The notes: generated by a model from the letters alone, not told the origin. A stretch of DNA of 64,000 nucleotides from Streptomyces sp. Ru73 (GCF_002920575.1 NZ_PQSQ01000012.1:62001-126000); one strand, 5' to 3'; counted from the first letter of the stretch, positions 17,553 through 29,459 are shown. Made by a program: numbers and translations.

Positions 17553-19811
17553 GTGACGGAAGCGATGGGCCGAGCCGAGGCGAGACGGGCGCAGAAGAGG
17601 GGCAGGCGCCGGGCGAAGGTGAAGAAACGCGGCGGCATAGGCCGTTTCTTCACGTTCAAGAAGCTGTTCGGCGCGTTCCTCACCGTCTGCCTGCTGGGCA
17701 TCCTCGGCTTCGTCGGCCTGTACCTCCTCGTCGACGTGCCGGCCAACGCCAACGGCCAGGCCACCGCGCAGAGCAACGTCTACAAGTACGCCGACGGCTC
17801 CGTCATGGCCCGCACCGGCTTCAACCGCGAGAGCGTGCCGATCAGCGACATCCCCAAGGACGTCCAGCACACCTTCGTCGCCGCCGAGAACAAGACCTTC
17901 TACAAGGACTCCGGCGTCGACCTGAAGGGCACCGCGCGCGGCATCCTCAACACCCTGCGCGGCCGGGGCAAGCAGGGCGGCTCGACCATCACCCAGCAGT
18001 TCGTGAAGAACTACTACCTGACCCAGGAGCAGACGGTCAGCCGGAAGCTCAAGGAGATCGTGATCTCCCTGAAGGTCGACCAGAAGCTCGGCAAGGACCA
18101 GATCCTGGCCGGCTACATCAACACCAGCTACTACGGCCGCGGCGCGTACGGCATCGAGGCCGCCGCGCAGGCGTACTACGGCGTGCACACCCGGGACCTG
18201 ACGGTCGCCCAGGGCGCGTACCTCGCCTCGCTGCTCCAGGCGCCCAGCCAGTACGACTGGGCCGTGGCCGGCGACGCCGGCAAGAAGCGGGTCAAGGCGC
18301 GCTGGAACTACACCCTCGACAACATGGTCGAGATGCACTGGCTGGACGCCGGGAAGCGGCAGGGCCTGAAGTTCCCGGTGCCGGCGAAGCCCAAGCCCAG
18401 CTCGGGCATGACGGGCCAGAAGGGCTACCTGGTCCGGCTCGCCAACCAGGAGCTGAACAAGCAGGGCATCACCGACGACCAGATCGCCGCCGGCGGCTGG
18501 ACCGTCACCCTCGGCGTCGAGAAGAAGCGCCAGAAGGCACTGGAAGCGGCGGTCCAGGAGAAGCTGACCAGCAAGCTCGACCCCAAGGCCCGGAGCGTGG
18601 ACGCCGACGCGCAGGCCGGCGCGGTCTCCGTCGACCCCAGGACCGGGCACATCGTGGCGCTCTACGGCGGCAAGGGCTACCTGGAGCACTACCTCAACAA
18701 CGCCACCCGGGCCGACTACCAGCCCGCCTCCACCTTCAAGCCGCTGATCCTGGCCACCGCGCTGGAGAAGAACTCCACCACCCAGGACGGCACGCCGATC
18801 ACCCCGAACACGATCTACGACGGCACCAGCCGCCGCCCCGTCAAGGGCAGTGCCATCGGCTTCGCGCCGCCCAACGAGGACGAGAAGGACTACGGCCCGA
18901 TCAGCGTCCAGACGGCGATGAACAACTCCGTCAACTCCGTCTTCGCGCAGATGGGCGTGGACGTGGGGCTGGAGAAGGTACGGCAGACCGCCGGGCAGCT
19001 CGGCATGGACGCGGAGAAGATGTCGGCCCGCCCGGCCATGACGCTCGGCTCGATGGGCGCCAGCCCGCTCCAGATGGCCGGGGTCTACGCCACCCTCGAC
19101 AACCACGGCAAGAAGATCACCCCGCAGCTGGTGACGCACGCGCAGCGCGGCGAGGAGGACCCGGTCGAGCTGCCGGACCCGGTCGGCGGCCAGGTCCTCA
19201 CCCGGCAGACCGCCGACACCGTGACCTCCGTACTGACCGGCGTGGTCCAGGACGGTACGGGCACCGCGGTGCGCAACACCGACTACGACATCGCCGGCAA
19301 GACCGGCACCTCCGACGACAACAAGTCCGCCTGGTTCGTGGGCTACACGCCCCGGCTGGTGACCGCCGTCGGCCTCTTCGGCGAGAACGCCGACCCGCCG
19401 CACAACCAGGTCACCCTGCGCGGCGCGGGCGGCGGCGGCCGGGTCAACGGCGGTGGCTACCCCGCCGAGATCTGGGCCGCCTACACCCAGAACGCGCTGG
19501 GCAGCGAGGTGTCGGCCCGCTTCGACCTGGAGACCGACATGGGCGCGGGCGTCGCCCCGTCGCCCACCCCGACGCCGACCGAGACCGAGGAGTCGGAGTC
19601 CCCGTCGCCCACCCCGTCGGAGAGCGCCGAGTCCGAGTCTCCCTCGCCGAGCCCGACGCCGAGCGAGTCGGAGAGCAGCGCGGAGCCGCCCGAGGAGTCG
19701 GTGTCCCCGTCCCCGAGCGAGTCCTCCGACCTCCCGCTGCCCGGCGACAGCGGCAACGACGAGAAGGACAAGGGCACCGGCAACGGCCGGCACCCGATGT
19801 TCGGCGGCTGA
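17553..19811 (+). CDS. Class A penicillin-binding protein (transglycosylase/transpeptidase)
   Basis: This 752-residue bifunctional peptidoglycan synthase has a basic cytoplasmic tail and a single membrane span at about residues 40-61. A GT51 domain follows (AAENKTFYKDSGVD, QGGSTITQQFVKNYYL). The transpeptidase domain has Ser393 in ASTFKP, the SVN triad at 459 and KTGT at 583. The last 100 residues are Ser/Pro/Glu/Thr-rich, probably a wall-spanning or disordered tail. GTG 17553 is taken as start; ATG 17565 is a close alternative with GGAG upstream. Confidence 0.93.
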   Translation: MTEAMGRAEARRAQKRGRRRAKVKKRGGIGRFFTFKKLFGAFLTVCLLGILGFVGLYLLVDVPANANGQATAQSNVYKYADGSVMARTGFNRESVPISDIPKDVQHTFVAAENKTFYKDSGVDLKGTARGILNTLRGRGKQGGSTITQQFVKNYYLTQEQTVSRKLKEIVISLKVDQKLGKDQILAGYINTSYYGRGAYGIEAAAQAYYGVHTRDLTVAQGAYLASLLQAPSQYDWAVAGDAGKKRVKARWNYTLDNMVEMHWLDAGKRQGLKFPVPAKPKPSSGMTGQKGYLVRLANQELNKQGITDDQIAAGGWTVTLGVEKKRQKALEAAVQEKLTSKLDPKARSVDADAQAGAVSVDPRTGHIVALYGGKGYLEHYLNNATRADYQPASTFKPLILATALEKNSTTQDGTPITPNTIYDGTSRRPVKGSAIGFAPPNEDEKDYGPISVQTAMNNSVNSVFAQMGVDVGLEKVRQTAGQLGMDAEKMSARPAMTLGSMGASPLQMAGVYATLDNHGKKITPQLVTHAQRGEEDPVELPDPVGGQVLTRQTADTVTSVLTGVVQDGTGTAVRNTDYDIAGKTGTSDDNKSAWFVGYTPRLVTAVGLFGENADPPHNQVTLRGAGGGGRVNGGGYPAEIWAAYTQNALGSEVSARFDLETDMGAGVAPSPTPTPTETEESESPSPTPSESAESESPSPSPTPSESESSAEPPEESVSPSPSESSDLPLPGDSGNDEKDKGTGNGRHPMFGG

Positions 19812-19835
19812 CCCACGGCGCCGGCCCACAGCGCC

Positions 19836-19867
19836 GCGGCCCCCGCCCCGCAAGGGACGGGGGCCGC
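19836..19867. terminator. Bidirectional terminator after the PBP gene
   Basis: A 10-bp stem (19836-19845 with 19858-19867) lies between the convergent PBP and PP2C genes. Confidence 0.8.
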
Positions 19868-19892
19868 TCGCGTACGCGGGCCCTGCGGGCGC

Positions 19893-22289
19893 CTACTCGC
19901 GGCCCGGCAGCCGCCGTGCCACGGGCGGCATCGACAGCTCGAACCACACGACCTTGCCGGTGCTCAGCCGGGTCGCGCCCCAGCGCCGGGCCAGCCGGTT
20001 GACCAGGTACAGGCCCCGGCCGCCCTCGTCCGACGGGCGGGCCTGGCGCAGCCGCGGCAGCTGTGGCACGTCGTCGCCGACCTCGCAGCGCAGTACGTCC
20101 GTCCGCAGCAGCCGCAGCGTGATCGGCCGCTCCGCGTACCGCACGGCATTGGTGACGACCTCACTGACCAGCAGCTCCACCTGGTCCGTCAGCTCTTCGA
20201 GCCCCCATCGCTGCAGGGCTCTCCGGGCCAGCCGGCGGGCCTGCCCCGCGGTCTGCGCCTTCGGGTCGAGGTACCAGTACGCCACGTCGCTCGGCGCGAT
20301 CCCGTCGAAGCGGGCCGCGAGCAGCGCGATGTCGTCGTCCCGGTCGCCCGGGCCGAGCATGTCCAGCACCTCGTCGCAGAGCGGCTCCAGCGGCGGCGGG
20401 TTCGGCCCGGTCAGCCGGGCCGTCTCCGTCAGCCGCTCGCGCAGCTGCTCTATGCCGGTCCACACGTCCCGTATCCGGGACTCCACCAGGCCGTCGGTGT
20501 ACAGGACGAGGGTCGCCCCGGCGGGGGCGTCCAGCTCGACGGCCTCGAAGTCGACCCCGCCGACCCCGATCGGGGCGCCCGGCGGCACGCGCAGCACCTC
20601 CGCGCGCCCGCCCCGGTGGAGCATGACGGGCGGCGGATGCCCGGCGTTCGCCACGATGATGCGGTGCGCGACCGGGTCGTACACCGCGTACAGGCAGGTC
20701 GCCATCCGGTCCGTGCCGAGCCGCTGGGCCTGCTCGTCGAGGTGATGCAGCACCTCCTGCGGCGGCAGGTCGAGCCCGGCCAGCGTCTGCGCGGTCGTAC
20801 GCAGCTGGCCCATGATGGCGGCCGAGGTCATCGAATGGCCCATCACATCGCCGACGACCAGGGCCACTCGGGACCCGGGCAGCGGGATCGCGTCGTACCA
20901 GTCGCCGCCGACCCGGGCGGTCTCGGCGGCCGGCAGGTACCGGCTGGCGAGCCGGACGCCGGTGGGCTGCGGCAGCGAGTCGGGCAGCATCGTGCGCTGC
21001 AGCGCGTCGGCGATGTACGCCTCGCGCCCGTACAGTACCGCCTTGTCCACGCCGAGCGCCGTGTGCGTCGCCAGCTGCGCCGCCACCAGCAGGTCGTCCG
21101 CCTCGAACGAGGGCCGGTCGGGGCGGCGCAGGAAGACCGCGGCGCCGATCACCCGGCGGCGGCCGCGCAGCGGCGCCAGGATGACGCGCTGACCGTGGGG
21201 CATCCGCGTGCCGGGGCCGAGCAGTTCGGGCAGTGCCGCCTGCGCGGCCTGCGCCTCCCCGAAGAGCGGGCGCACCCCGCGCAGCACCTCGGCCAGCGGC
21301 CCGCCGGGCACCACCTCGGCCAGCTCCGCCGCCATCCCGCCCATCGCCGGGCCCAGATCGGGCTGCGCGGGCAGGGTGGGCAGCCGGCCGCCATTGGTGT
21401 CGGCCTCCTCGGGGATGCGGTCGGTGCGCCGCAGCCGCAGGACGACCGGGCCGGCCGGCCGCTCGTCGCCCACCGGCAGCGGGTCGCGCAGGTACACCAG
21501 GATCGCGTCGGCGAACGTCGGGACCGTCGCGCGGCACAGGCCCAGCACGATCTCGTCCAGGTCGATGCCGCGCGCGATCCGCCGGGTGGCGGCGCCCACG
21601 AAGCGCAGCCGGTCCCCGCCGGGCTGCCGGGCCGGCATCGGCTCACCCCCCTCGGCCGGATGCGCCGAACGGGCCGGCGGCGCCTCCGGGCGCCCCGGCT
21701 CATCGGCCTGCCGGCGTGTCCCGCCGTCGCTCCGGCCGGGGCCGCGGCGCGGCGGGCCCGGAGGCGGTGCCGCGGGCTCCTGGGGCCGCTGCCGGGCCCG
21801 GCCGTCGCCGCTCCCGCGCGGCCGTCCGATGCCGCTCGCGCCGCCGTTCTCGTGCGCGCCGGAGCCGTCGCCGGGCTCCTCGGCACGGGAGCGGGCCCGG
21901 CCGGCCGCGTCGTGCGCGGTGCCGCCGCCGGGCTCGGCCCCTGGCCCGCCCGCCTGGGCATGGCCGCCGGCGCCCTGCGCGGCGTTGCGGTCGGCGGCGT
22001 CGGCGGTCCGCCGGTCCCGCCGCCGGCGCTTCTTCCCGCTGCGCCCCGGGGGCGCGGGCAGCTCACCGGAACCGCCCGCGGTGCGCTCGGGCGGTCCGGC
22101 CGCCACGGAGCCGGGCAGGCCGGGCCCCGGCAGGTCGGCGGGGGCCGGGCCGACGGGCCGCTGCAGGGCCTCGCGCGGATCGGCGGCGCCGTGCGCCGTC
22201 GTCTCCGGGAGGCCCCGCGGCGCCATGGCCGGGGGCGCGGCCGGCAAGGGGGCCGGTCGCGAAGGGTGGGAGGTGGGGTGCTCCGTCAC
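19893..22289 (-). CDS. GAF-PP2C (SpoIIE)-HATPase signalling protein
   Basis: This protein of about 798 residues has a long disordered Pro/Ala/Arg/Gly-rich N-terminus (about 200 residues). A GAF-like sensory domain follows, then a SpoIIE-type PP2C phosphatase (RVGGDWYDAIPL, LVVGDVMGHSMTSAAIMGQLRT, NAGHPPPVM, DDDIALLAARF) and an RsbW-type HATPase (LLVSEVVTNAVRYAERP, DEGGRGLYLVNRLARRWG). Phosphatase and kinase-like modules in one chain resemble partner-switching regulators that control anti-sigma factor antagonists. The N-terminus is uncertain: GTG 22289 is preferred, a TTG at 22340 would overlap the upstream gene, and no strong ribosome site is seen. Confidence 0.87.
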   Translation of the reverse strand: MTEHPTSHPSRPAPLPAAPPAMAPRGLPETTAHGAADPREALQRPVGPAPADLPGPGLPGSVAAGPPERTAGGSGELPAPPGRSGKKRRRRDRRTADAADRNAAQGAGGHAQAGGPGAEPGGGTAHDAAGRARSRAEEPGDGSGAHENGGASGIGRPRGSGDGRARQRPQEPAAPPPGPPRRGPGRSDGGTRRQADEPGRPEAPPARSAHPAEGGEPMPARQPGGDRLRFVGAATRRIARGIDLDEIVLGLCRATVPTFADAILVYLRDPLPVGDERPAGPVVLRLRRTDRIPEEADTNGGRLPTLPAQPDLGPAMGGMAAELAEVVPGGPLAEVLRGVRPLFGEAQAAQAALPELLGPGTRMPHGQRVILAPLRGRRRVIGAAVFLRRPDRPSFEADDLLVAAQLATHTALGVDKAVLYGREAYIADALQRTMLPDSLPQPTGVRLASRYLPAAETARVGGDWYDAIPLPGSRVALVVGDVMGHSMTSAAIMGQLRTTAQTLAGLDLPPQEVLHHLDEQAQRLGTDRMATCLYAVYDPVAHRIIVANAGHPPPVMLHRGGRAEVLRVPPGAPIGVGGVDFEAVELDAPAGATLVLYTDGLVESRIRDVWTGIEQLRERLTETARLTGPNPPPLEPLCDEVLDMLGPGDRDDDIALLAARFDGIAPSDVAYWYLDPKAQTAGQARRLARRALQRWGLEELTDQVELLVSEVVTNAVRYAERPITLRLLRTDVLRCEVGDDVPQLPRLRQARPSDEGGRGLYLVNRLARRWGATRLSTGKVVWFELSMPPVARRLPGRE

Positions 22290-22336
22290 GCGTGGGATTC
22301 CATCCGTCCGGGGCTGCGCGCCGGGCGCGCTGCGTC

Positions 22337-23017
22337 TCAAGCGCGTCGCAGGTGCAGGAAGAGCTGGATCTCGGGTGGCACGTCCGTACTGGCCGGGGCA
22401 TACGCATACGAGTCCTCCCCGGTGACTTCGAAACCCGCGTCGCGCACGACATGGCGCAAGTCGTCCCGCAGGTAACCCGATACCCGGATCGTGTTGCCGA
22501 GGAACGGAATCGGGTAGTCGTCCACGTCGGACTCGACCATCGACAGGGCGAGCAGCCCTTCCGGCCGCAGGAGTGAGTGCAGCATCCGCAGCGCGTACGG
22601 GATTTCCGCGCGCGGCAGCATCAGCAGGGAGAAGAAGGCGGCGATGCCGTCGAAGGAGCCGGGGCCGCCGAGCCGGCCGTCCCGCAGGTCCGCGAGGTCG
22701 AGGTGGTGGAACTCGGCAGCCGGAACGTTCTCCCGCGCCATCTTGATCATGGTGGCGGAGATGTCGACGCCGACGACGTGGTGGCCGGCGCCGGACAGCT
22801 GCTGGGCGGTGGGCAGGCCCGTGCCGCAGCCGACGTCCAGCACGCGGGAGCCGTCGGGCAGCGCGGCGGCCAGCCAGGCACCCGCGGCGCGCTGGCCCTC
22901 CTTGTGCGGGAACGCGCTGTCGTAGCCCGCGGCGATCGCGTTGAACGCCTCGGCCTGCCCGGCCCGGTCCAGTGCTAACCGGTTCAGGCCCTCGTACCCG
23001 TCGTAGCTGTCGCTCAC
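22337..23017 (-). CDS. Class I SAM-dependent methyltransferase
   Basis: This 226-residue protein has a Rossmann-type SAM-binding core: motif I RVLDVGCGTGLPT, an acidic loop GVDISATMIKMAREN, and HHLDLADLRD. The small-molecule substrate is unknown. GTG 23017 has GGAGGGG at the right distance. The 47-bp gap to the PP2C regulator downstream suggests they are co-transcribed. Confidence 0.85.
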   Translation of the reverse strand: MSDSYDGYEGLNRLALDRAGQAEAFNAIAAGYDSAFPHKEGQRAAGAWLAAALPDGSRVLDVGCGTGLPTAQQLSGAGHHVVGVDISATMIKMARENVPAAEFHHLDLADLRDGRLGGPGSFDGIAAFFSLLMLPRAEIPYALRMLHSLLRPEGLLALSMVESDVDDYPIPFLGNTIRVSGYLRDDLRHVVRDAGFEVTGEDSYAYAPASTDVPPEIQLFLHLRRA

Positions 23018-23284
23018 GACCCCGCCCCTCCTGCGACCGCAGTCAAGTTCGGTTTCCAGTTCTGGAGTTGCGTCTGTGCCTTCTCGGCCTCTTGCGGAGG
23101 ACGATCCTACGTTTGCACCCGTGGGGCGCAGCAAGGGGGCTCGCCCCTGAGCATGGTGCCAAAGGGAACTGGTGTTCCCCAAGATCCCTGCAATTCGGGC
23201 GGTTTCGTCACTCCTGGGCCGCGCCGCGTCACCCTCGTGGGTACGGATTCCGCACAAGCGGCCGCTTTTCCGCGGCCGCCGCCG

Positions 23285-23977
23285 TCACGGAGCGGAGTAC
23301 TCCGGTTCCCTGTCCCAGTCGTCCGGCAGCGCCGGCAGGCTCCACTGCGGGTCCGGCCGCCAGTGCTCCCAGCCGTCCGCGAACGGCGCGCCCCACTCGC
23401 CGATCCGCGCCACCGCGGCACGGCCGGCCGCGCGCACGTCCCCGGCCTGTGCGGGCGGCATCAGCCCGTCGGCCTGCGCCTGCGCGAACTCGTCCTCGTC
23501 CCGCCACTCCCAGTGCCGGTCCGGGTAGACCGCGATGTCCAGGAAGTGGTCCTCGGAGTCCACACCGCCGGACCAGCGGCGGCGCGGCTCCTCCAAGTTG
23601 ACGTACCAGTTCTTGAACTGCCAGCCACGCTCCCAGAACAGCCAGACCGACCACGGCTCACCTGGCCGGGCCAGCTTCAGCACGCCGGTGCCGAACCAGC
23701 GGTCCCGCACCACGCGCCGCGGCTTGGTGTAGCGGCTGGCCAGCGGCTCACGGCTGACCGGCGTGCCGTCGGCCAGCTCCGGCTTCACACACACGGTGCC
23801 GGGTGCCATCCAGACGGCGAGCAGCTCGTCGGTGTCCTGGACGACGGTGACGGGGCGGCAGATGTGGAAGTGCCGGGTGCCGTTGCCGCGATAGCGCCAC
23901 AGGATGTGCTCGCCCGGCGCCCAGCGCGCGGTACCGGACGTATGGCCGTCCCTTGTCTCCACCGTATCCGCTGTCAT
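23285..23977 (-). CDS. DUF402-domain protein
   Basis: This 230-residue cytoplasmic protein has a DUF402/FomD-like core: Trp/Tyr-rich strands (HILWRYRGNGTRHFHI, WSVWLFWERGWQFKNWYVNLEEP) and the acidic cluster DSEDHFLDIAVYPD. Related proteins include nucleoside-diphosphate hydrolases acting on nucleotidyl phosphonates or nucleotides; activity here is unproven. ATG 23977 lacks a clear ribosome site, so the transcript may be leaderless. The gene lies alone between the methyltransferase and fumC. Confidence 0.78.
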   Translation of the reverse strand: MTADTVETRDGHTSGTARWAPGEHILWRYRGNGTRHFHICRPVTVVQDTDELLAVWMAPGTVCVKPELADGTPVSREPLASRYTKPRRVVRDRWFGTGVLKLARPGEPWSVWLFWERGWQFKNWYVNLEEPRRRWSGGVDSEDHFLDIAVYPDRHWEWRDEDEFAQAQADGLMPPAQAGDVRAAGRAAVARIGEWGAPFADGWEHWRPDPQWSLPALPDDWDREPEYSAP

Positions 23978-24033
23978 GCGCAGATCTTAGGGGCGGAACG
24001 ACCGTACCGCCGTGACGTGGGCCGCAGCGACCG

Positions 24034-25419
24034 TCACGGATGCGTCATGCGCAGCACGTCCAGGGCCTCGTCCAGCTGGGCCTCGGTCAGCGCGCCGCGC
24101 TCGACATATCCGGACTCGATCACCACTTCCCGGATGGTCTTCCGCTCGGCCAGCGACTTCTTGGCCACCTTCGCCGCCTCCTCGTAGCCCAGGTACTTGT
24201 TGAGCGGAGTGACGACGGAAGGGGAGGACTCGGCGTACTCACGGGCCCGTTCGGCGTTGGCGGTGATGCCGTCGACGGTACGGTCCGCCAGCAGCCGCGA
24301 GACATTGGCCAGAAGTCGCACCGACTCCAGGACGTTCTTCGCGATCACCGGCAGCATCACGTTCAGCTCGAAGTTGCCCGCGGCGCCCGCCGCTGCGACC
24401 GTCGCGTCGTTCCCCGTCACCTGGGCGGCGACCATCAGCACCGCCTCGGGAATGACCGGATTGACCTTCCCCGGCATGATCGAGGAGCCGGGCTGCAGGT
24501 CCGGCAGCTGGATTTCGGCGAGGCCCGTGCGCGGCCCGGACGACATCCACCGCAGATCGTTGGCGATCTTCGTCAGCCCGACCGCGATCGTACGCAGCTG
24601 GCCGCTGGTCTCCACGATGCCGTCCCGCGCGCCCTGCGCCTCGAAGTGGTTCCGCGCCTCGGTCAGCGGCAGCCCCGTCGTGCGCGCCACCTCCTCGATG
24701 ACCGCGGCGGCGAAGCCGGGCGGGGTGTTGATGCCGGTCCCCACCGCCGTGCCGCCCAGCGGCAGTTCGGCGAGCCGGGGCAGGGAGGCCCGCAGCCGCT
24801 CCACGCCGTACCGGACCTGCGCCGCGTATCCGCCGAACTCCTGGCCCAGCGTCACGGGCGTGGCGTCCATGAGGTGGGTGCGGCCCGACTTCACGACCTC
24901 CTTGAACTCCTCCGCCTTGCGCTCCAGGGCGGCCGCCAGGTGCTCCAGGGCCGGGATCAGGTCGGCGGTGACCGCGGCGGTGGCCGCGATGTGGATCGAG
25001 GAGGGGAAGACGTCGTTGGAGGACTGGCTGGCGTTGACGTGGTCGTTGGGGTGGACGTCCCGGCCCAGCCGCTCGGTCGCGAGGGTGGCCAGCACCTCGT
25101 TGGTGTTCATGTTGGAGGACGTGCCGGAGCCGGTCTGGAAGACGTCGACGGGGAAGTGGTCGTCCCAGCGGCCGTCGGCGACCTCGGCCGCGGCCTCCTG
25201 GATCGCCCGCGCGACGTCCTCGTCCACCACTCCGAGCTGGGCGTTCACCTTGGCGGCCGCGGCCTTGATCCGGGCCAGCGCCTCGATGTGCGCGCGCTCC
25301 AGCCGCTGTCCCGAGACGGGGAAGTTCTCCACCGCGCGCTGGGTCTGCGCGCGCCACTTGGCGTCGGCCGGGACCCGTACCTCGCCCATGGAGTCGTGCT
25401 CGATGCGGAAATCACTCAT
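24034..25419 (-). CDS. fumC: Class II fumarate hydratase
   Basis: This 461-residue iron-independent fumarase of the aspartase/fumarase superfamily hydrates fumarate to L-malate in the TCA cycle. Visible blocks are [47 protein letters not shown] and the catalytic loop [14 protein letters not shown] 25419 is supported by the usual length. A 13-bp hairpin ends 12 nt upstream of this ATG, separating it from the class I fumarase gene, so fumC may be attenuated or have little read-through. Confidence 0.95.
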   Translation of the reverse strand: MSDFRIEHDSMGEVRVPADAKWRAQTQRAVENFPVSGQRLERAHIEALARIKAAAAKVNAQLGVVDEDVARAIQEAAAEVADGRWDDHFPVDVFQTGSGTSSNMNTNEVLATLATERLGRDVHPNDHVNASQSSNDVFPSSIHIAATAAVTADLIPALEHLAAALERKAEEFKEVVKSGRTHLMDATPVTLGQEFGGYAAQVRYGVERLRASLPRLAELPLGGTAVGTGINTPPGFAAAVIEEVARTTGLPLTEARNHFEAQGARDGIVETSGQLRTIAVGLTKIANDLRWMSSGPRTGLAEIQLPDLQPGSSIMPGKVNPVIPEAVLMVAAQVTGNDATVAAAGAAGNFELNVMLPVIAKNVLESVRLLANVSRLLADRTVDGITANAERAREYAESSPSVVTPLNKYLGYEEAAKVAKKSLAERKTIREVVIESGYVERGALTEAQLDEALDVLRMTHP

Positions 25420-25430
25420 ACCTGTGTCAG

Positions 25431-25460
25431 TGCCCGGGAACACGCGGGTGTTCCCGGGCA
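25431..25460 (-). terminator. Hairpin between the two fumarase genes
   Basis: A perfect 13-bp stem (25431-25443 with 25448-25460) has a 4-nt loop. It lies between the class I fumarase stop and the fumC start, only 12 nt from the fumC ATG, and could act as terminator or attenuator. Confidence 0.75.
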
Positions 25461-25471
25461 CCGACGAGCTT

Positions 25472-25503
25472 CGTCCGTCAGGACGTACGCACCGGGACGT
25501 CCG

Positions 25504-25523
<20 letters not shown>
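25472..25523. repeat. 26-bp tandem duplication at the class I fumarase 3' end
   Basis: 25472-25497 and 25498-25523 differ at one base. The second copy encodes the last six residues and stop of the class I fumarase; the first is an untranslated duplicate just after the stop. Confidence 0.85.
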
Positions 25524-27198
<1,675 letters not shown>

Positions 27199-27375
27199 TG
27201 CGGCCAATCCTCACTCGACGGTGACTTCGCTGTCATCAACGGCAGCTTCAACAGCGTAGAACGCCCTGCGCCGGCCGCCGCTGTGAGGTAAGGCTCACCC
27301 GCCTCCGGCCCCGTGGTCCCGGGCCAGGGGCGGTTCTTAGATCTCCCTTAGAAGTGCCGCGCACAGTGCCGTCGC

Positions 27376-29385
27376 ATGACACGTTTCCTGAAAGCCGCGA
27401 CAGGCTCCCGGAAGCGGCGGGCCGCGCTCGCCGCACTGGCCGGGACCGCGCTGACCGCGAGTACGTTCACCGCCCTCCAGGCGTACGCCGGGCCCGCGGA
27501 TTCCGGCGCCGACGGGGATACGGTCGCGCTGCGCATCAAGGGCGGCGAGGCGCACGTGGACCCCCGCACGCTGCGGATCACCGCCCGCACGGCGAGCGGC
27601 GCGGAGACCGAGCTGTCCGCGGCGGCGGGGGAGGAGCTGGGCGCCGTCTCCCCGGTGACCCGCCACGGCGCCACCGCGAGCTGGTCCTACCCGGGCCGCG
27701 GCCTCGGCGTCTCGGTCGCATCCCGCGACGGCCGGCTGGTCGTCCGCATGCACGCCAAGAAGGACGGCAGCATCGCCTGGCCGGCGTCGGGTGCCGCCCC
27801 GGCACGGGGCACGGCCTACGAGCTGCCCCGCGGCGAGGGCCTGCGCATCCCCGCGGCCGACACCTTCTGGAACTCCGCCGCGGCCGGTCTGACCGGCGAG
27901 GAAGGCATCGACCTCAAGGACCTGACGATGCCCTTCTGGGGCACCACGGCGGGCGGCCACGGGGTGAGCACCCTCGTCCCCACCGACCTCGGCACCCGCC
28001 TGCGGTTCGTCTCGGAGGGCGGCCGGCTGCACACCGCCGCCACCCACGACTTCCGCAGCGCCGACGGCACGGACGACTACACGGTGGCCCTCTCCCTGAC
28101 CGACGGCTCACCGGTCGCCGCGGCCAAGGACTACCGCCGCTACCTCGCCTCGAAGGGGCAGCTCGGCAGCCTGAAGGCGAAGATCCGCAAGAACCCCGAG
28201 GTCGCCAAGTTGCTCGGCGCCCCGCACGCGTACGTCTGGGGCGACGGCCGCAGCGCGAAGACCGTCGAGCGGCTGAAGAAGCTCGGCATCTCCCGGATGT
28301 GGCTCGGCTACGACGCCGACGGCGACCCCATGTCCAAGGACGCCGTCGCCGCGGCGAAGAAGGCGGGCTACCTCGTCGGCCCGTACGACAGCTGGGACAA
28401 CGCCCAGGACCCGGAGACCGCCGACACCGACGTGGCGAAGTGGCCGGACCGGCTGTGGCCCGACGGCTGCGTCCACGACGCGGACGGCAAGCCCGAGGGC
28501 GGCTTCGGCGGCCGCGGCTGCTATCTCAGCTCGCAGGCGCTCGCCGACGCCGAACCGCAGCATCACTACCTCGCCGACCGCGCCGGGAAGATGACCGCCA
28601 ACGGCGTCAACAGCTACTTCCTCGACGTCGACGCCACGGGCGAGCTGTTCCGCGACCACACGCCGGGGCACCCGATGACGCAGGCGGAGGACCGCGCGAA
28701 CCGCCTGCAGCGGATGCGCGGGATGTCCGGCGGCGGCCTCACCGGCGGCCGCCCGTACGTCCTCGGCTCGGAGTCGGCGGGCTCCTGGGCGAACCGGGTG
28801 CTCGACTTCAGCCATGGCTCCAGCACGCCGGTCCACGACGGGCTGTGGAAGGCCGAGCGGGACAAGGAGACCTGGGGCGGCTACTGGCCCAAGGGGCGGC
28901 CCGGCATGTTCTTCAAGCCGGCGACGCTCGACAAGGCCGTCGCCAAGGCCATGTTCGACCCGGCGTACCGGGTGCCGCTGTACGAGACGGTGCTGCACGA
29001 CTCGGTCGTCAGCACCGACCGCTGGGAGCTGTCGCTCTACAAGCTGCCGGCGCAGAAGCGGGACCGCGCGCTGCTCGCCATGCTCTACAACACCCCGGTC
29101 AACCTCGCGCTCGACGGCAAGGCGCTGGACCGGCACGGCGCGGAGATCGCGGCCATGCAGCGCTTCTTCGCGGGCATCCAGAAGGCCGGCGGCGCCGAGG
29201 CGATGACGGACTTCCGTACGCTCACCGCCGACCGCACGGTGCAGCGCACCACGTTCGGCGGCCGCGCAGGGCTCACCGTCACGGCGAACTTCGGCACCGG
29301 CACGTACCGTGGCCTGCCCGGCGGCTGCGTCCAGGCCACGACCCGCGGGCACGGCGCGCCGCAGCGGTTCTGCCCGAAGGGCTGA
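27376..29385 (+). CDS. Secreted glycoside-hydrolase-like protein
   Basis: This 669-residue exported protein has a signal peptide with a basic start (SRKRR), a hydrophobic core and a probable cleavage after LQAYA. An N-terminal beta-rich region (about 45-260) is followed by a TIM-barrel-like domain with repeated strand-helix units: SRMWLGYDADGD, GYLVGPYDSWDN, NSYFLDVDATGELFRDHTPGH and VLGSESAGSW. The DVD and SES acidic pairs are candidate catalytic residues. It resembles uncharacterised GH101-like or DUF5696-like hydrolases; the substrate is unknown. The spacing to the class I fumarase (177 bp, divergent) leaves room for both promoters. Confidence 0.6.
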   Translation: MTRFLKAATGSRKRRAALAALAGTALTASTFTALQAYAGPADSGADGDTVALRIKGGEAHVDPRTLRITARTASGAETELSAAAGEELGAVSPVTRHGATASWSYPGRGLGVSVASRDGRLVVRMHAKKDGSIAWPASGAAPARGTAYELPRGEGLRIPAADTFWNSAAAGLTGEEGIDLKDLTMPFWGTTAGGHGVSTLVPTDLGTRLRFVSEGGRLHTAATHDFRSADGTDDYTVALSLTDGSPVAAAKDYRRYLASKGQLGSLKAKIRKNPEVAKLLGAPHAYVWGDGRSAKTVERLKKLGISRMWLGYDADGDPMSKDAVAAAKKAGYLVGPYDSWDNAQDPETADTDVAKWPDRLWPDGCVHDADGKPEGGFGGRGCYLSSQALADAEPQHHYLADRAGKMTANGVNSYFLDVDATGELFRDHTPGHPMTQAEDRANRLQRMRGMSGGGLTGGRPYVLGSESAGSWANRVLDFSHGSSTPVHDGLWKAERDKETWGGYWPKGRPGMFFKPATLDKAVAKAMFDPAYRVPLYETVLHDSVVSTDRWELSLYKLPAQKRDRALLAMLYNTPVNLALDGKALDRHGAEIAAMQRFFAGIQKAGGAEAMTDFRTLTADRTVQRTTFGGRAGLTVTANFGTGTYRGLPGGCVQATTRGHGAPQRFCPKG

Positions 29386-29427
29386 GACCGGCCGTGCGGC
29401 GCCGCGCCCGTACGCCGGTCCCCTAGT

Positions 29428-29453
29428 CGCGATCTATCGCGTTTCGCTACGCT
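29428..29453 (+). promoter_or_regulatory. Probable leaderless promoter with palindromic operator for the DUF1707 gene
   Basis: TACGCT at 29448-29453 is a Streptomyces-type -10 box placed so that transcription would start at or next to GTG 29460. Immediately upstream, CGCGAT-CT-ATCGCG (29428-29441) is a perfect 6+6-bp dyad in the -20 to -32 region, a good position for a repressor. Confidence 0.5.
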
Positions 29454-29459
29454 GTTGAG

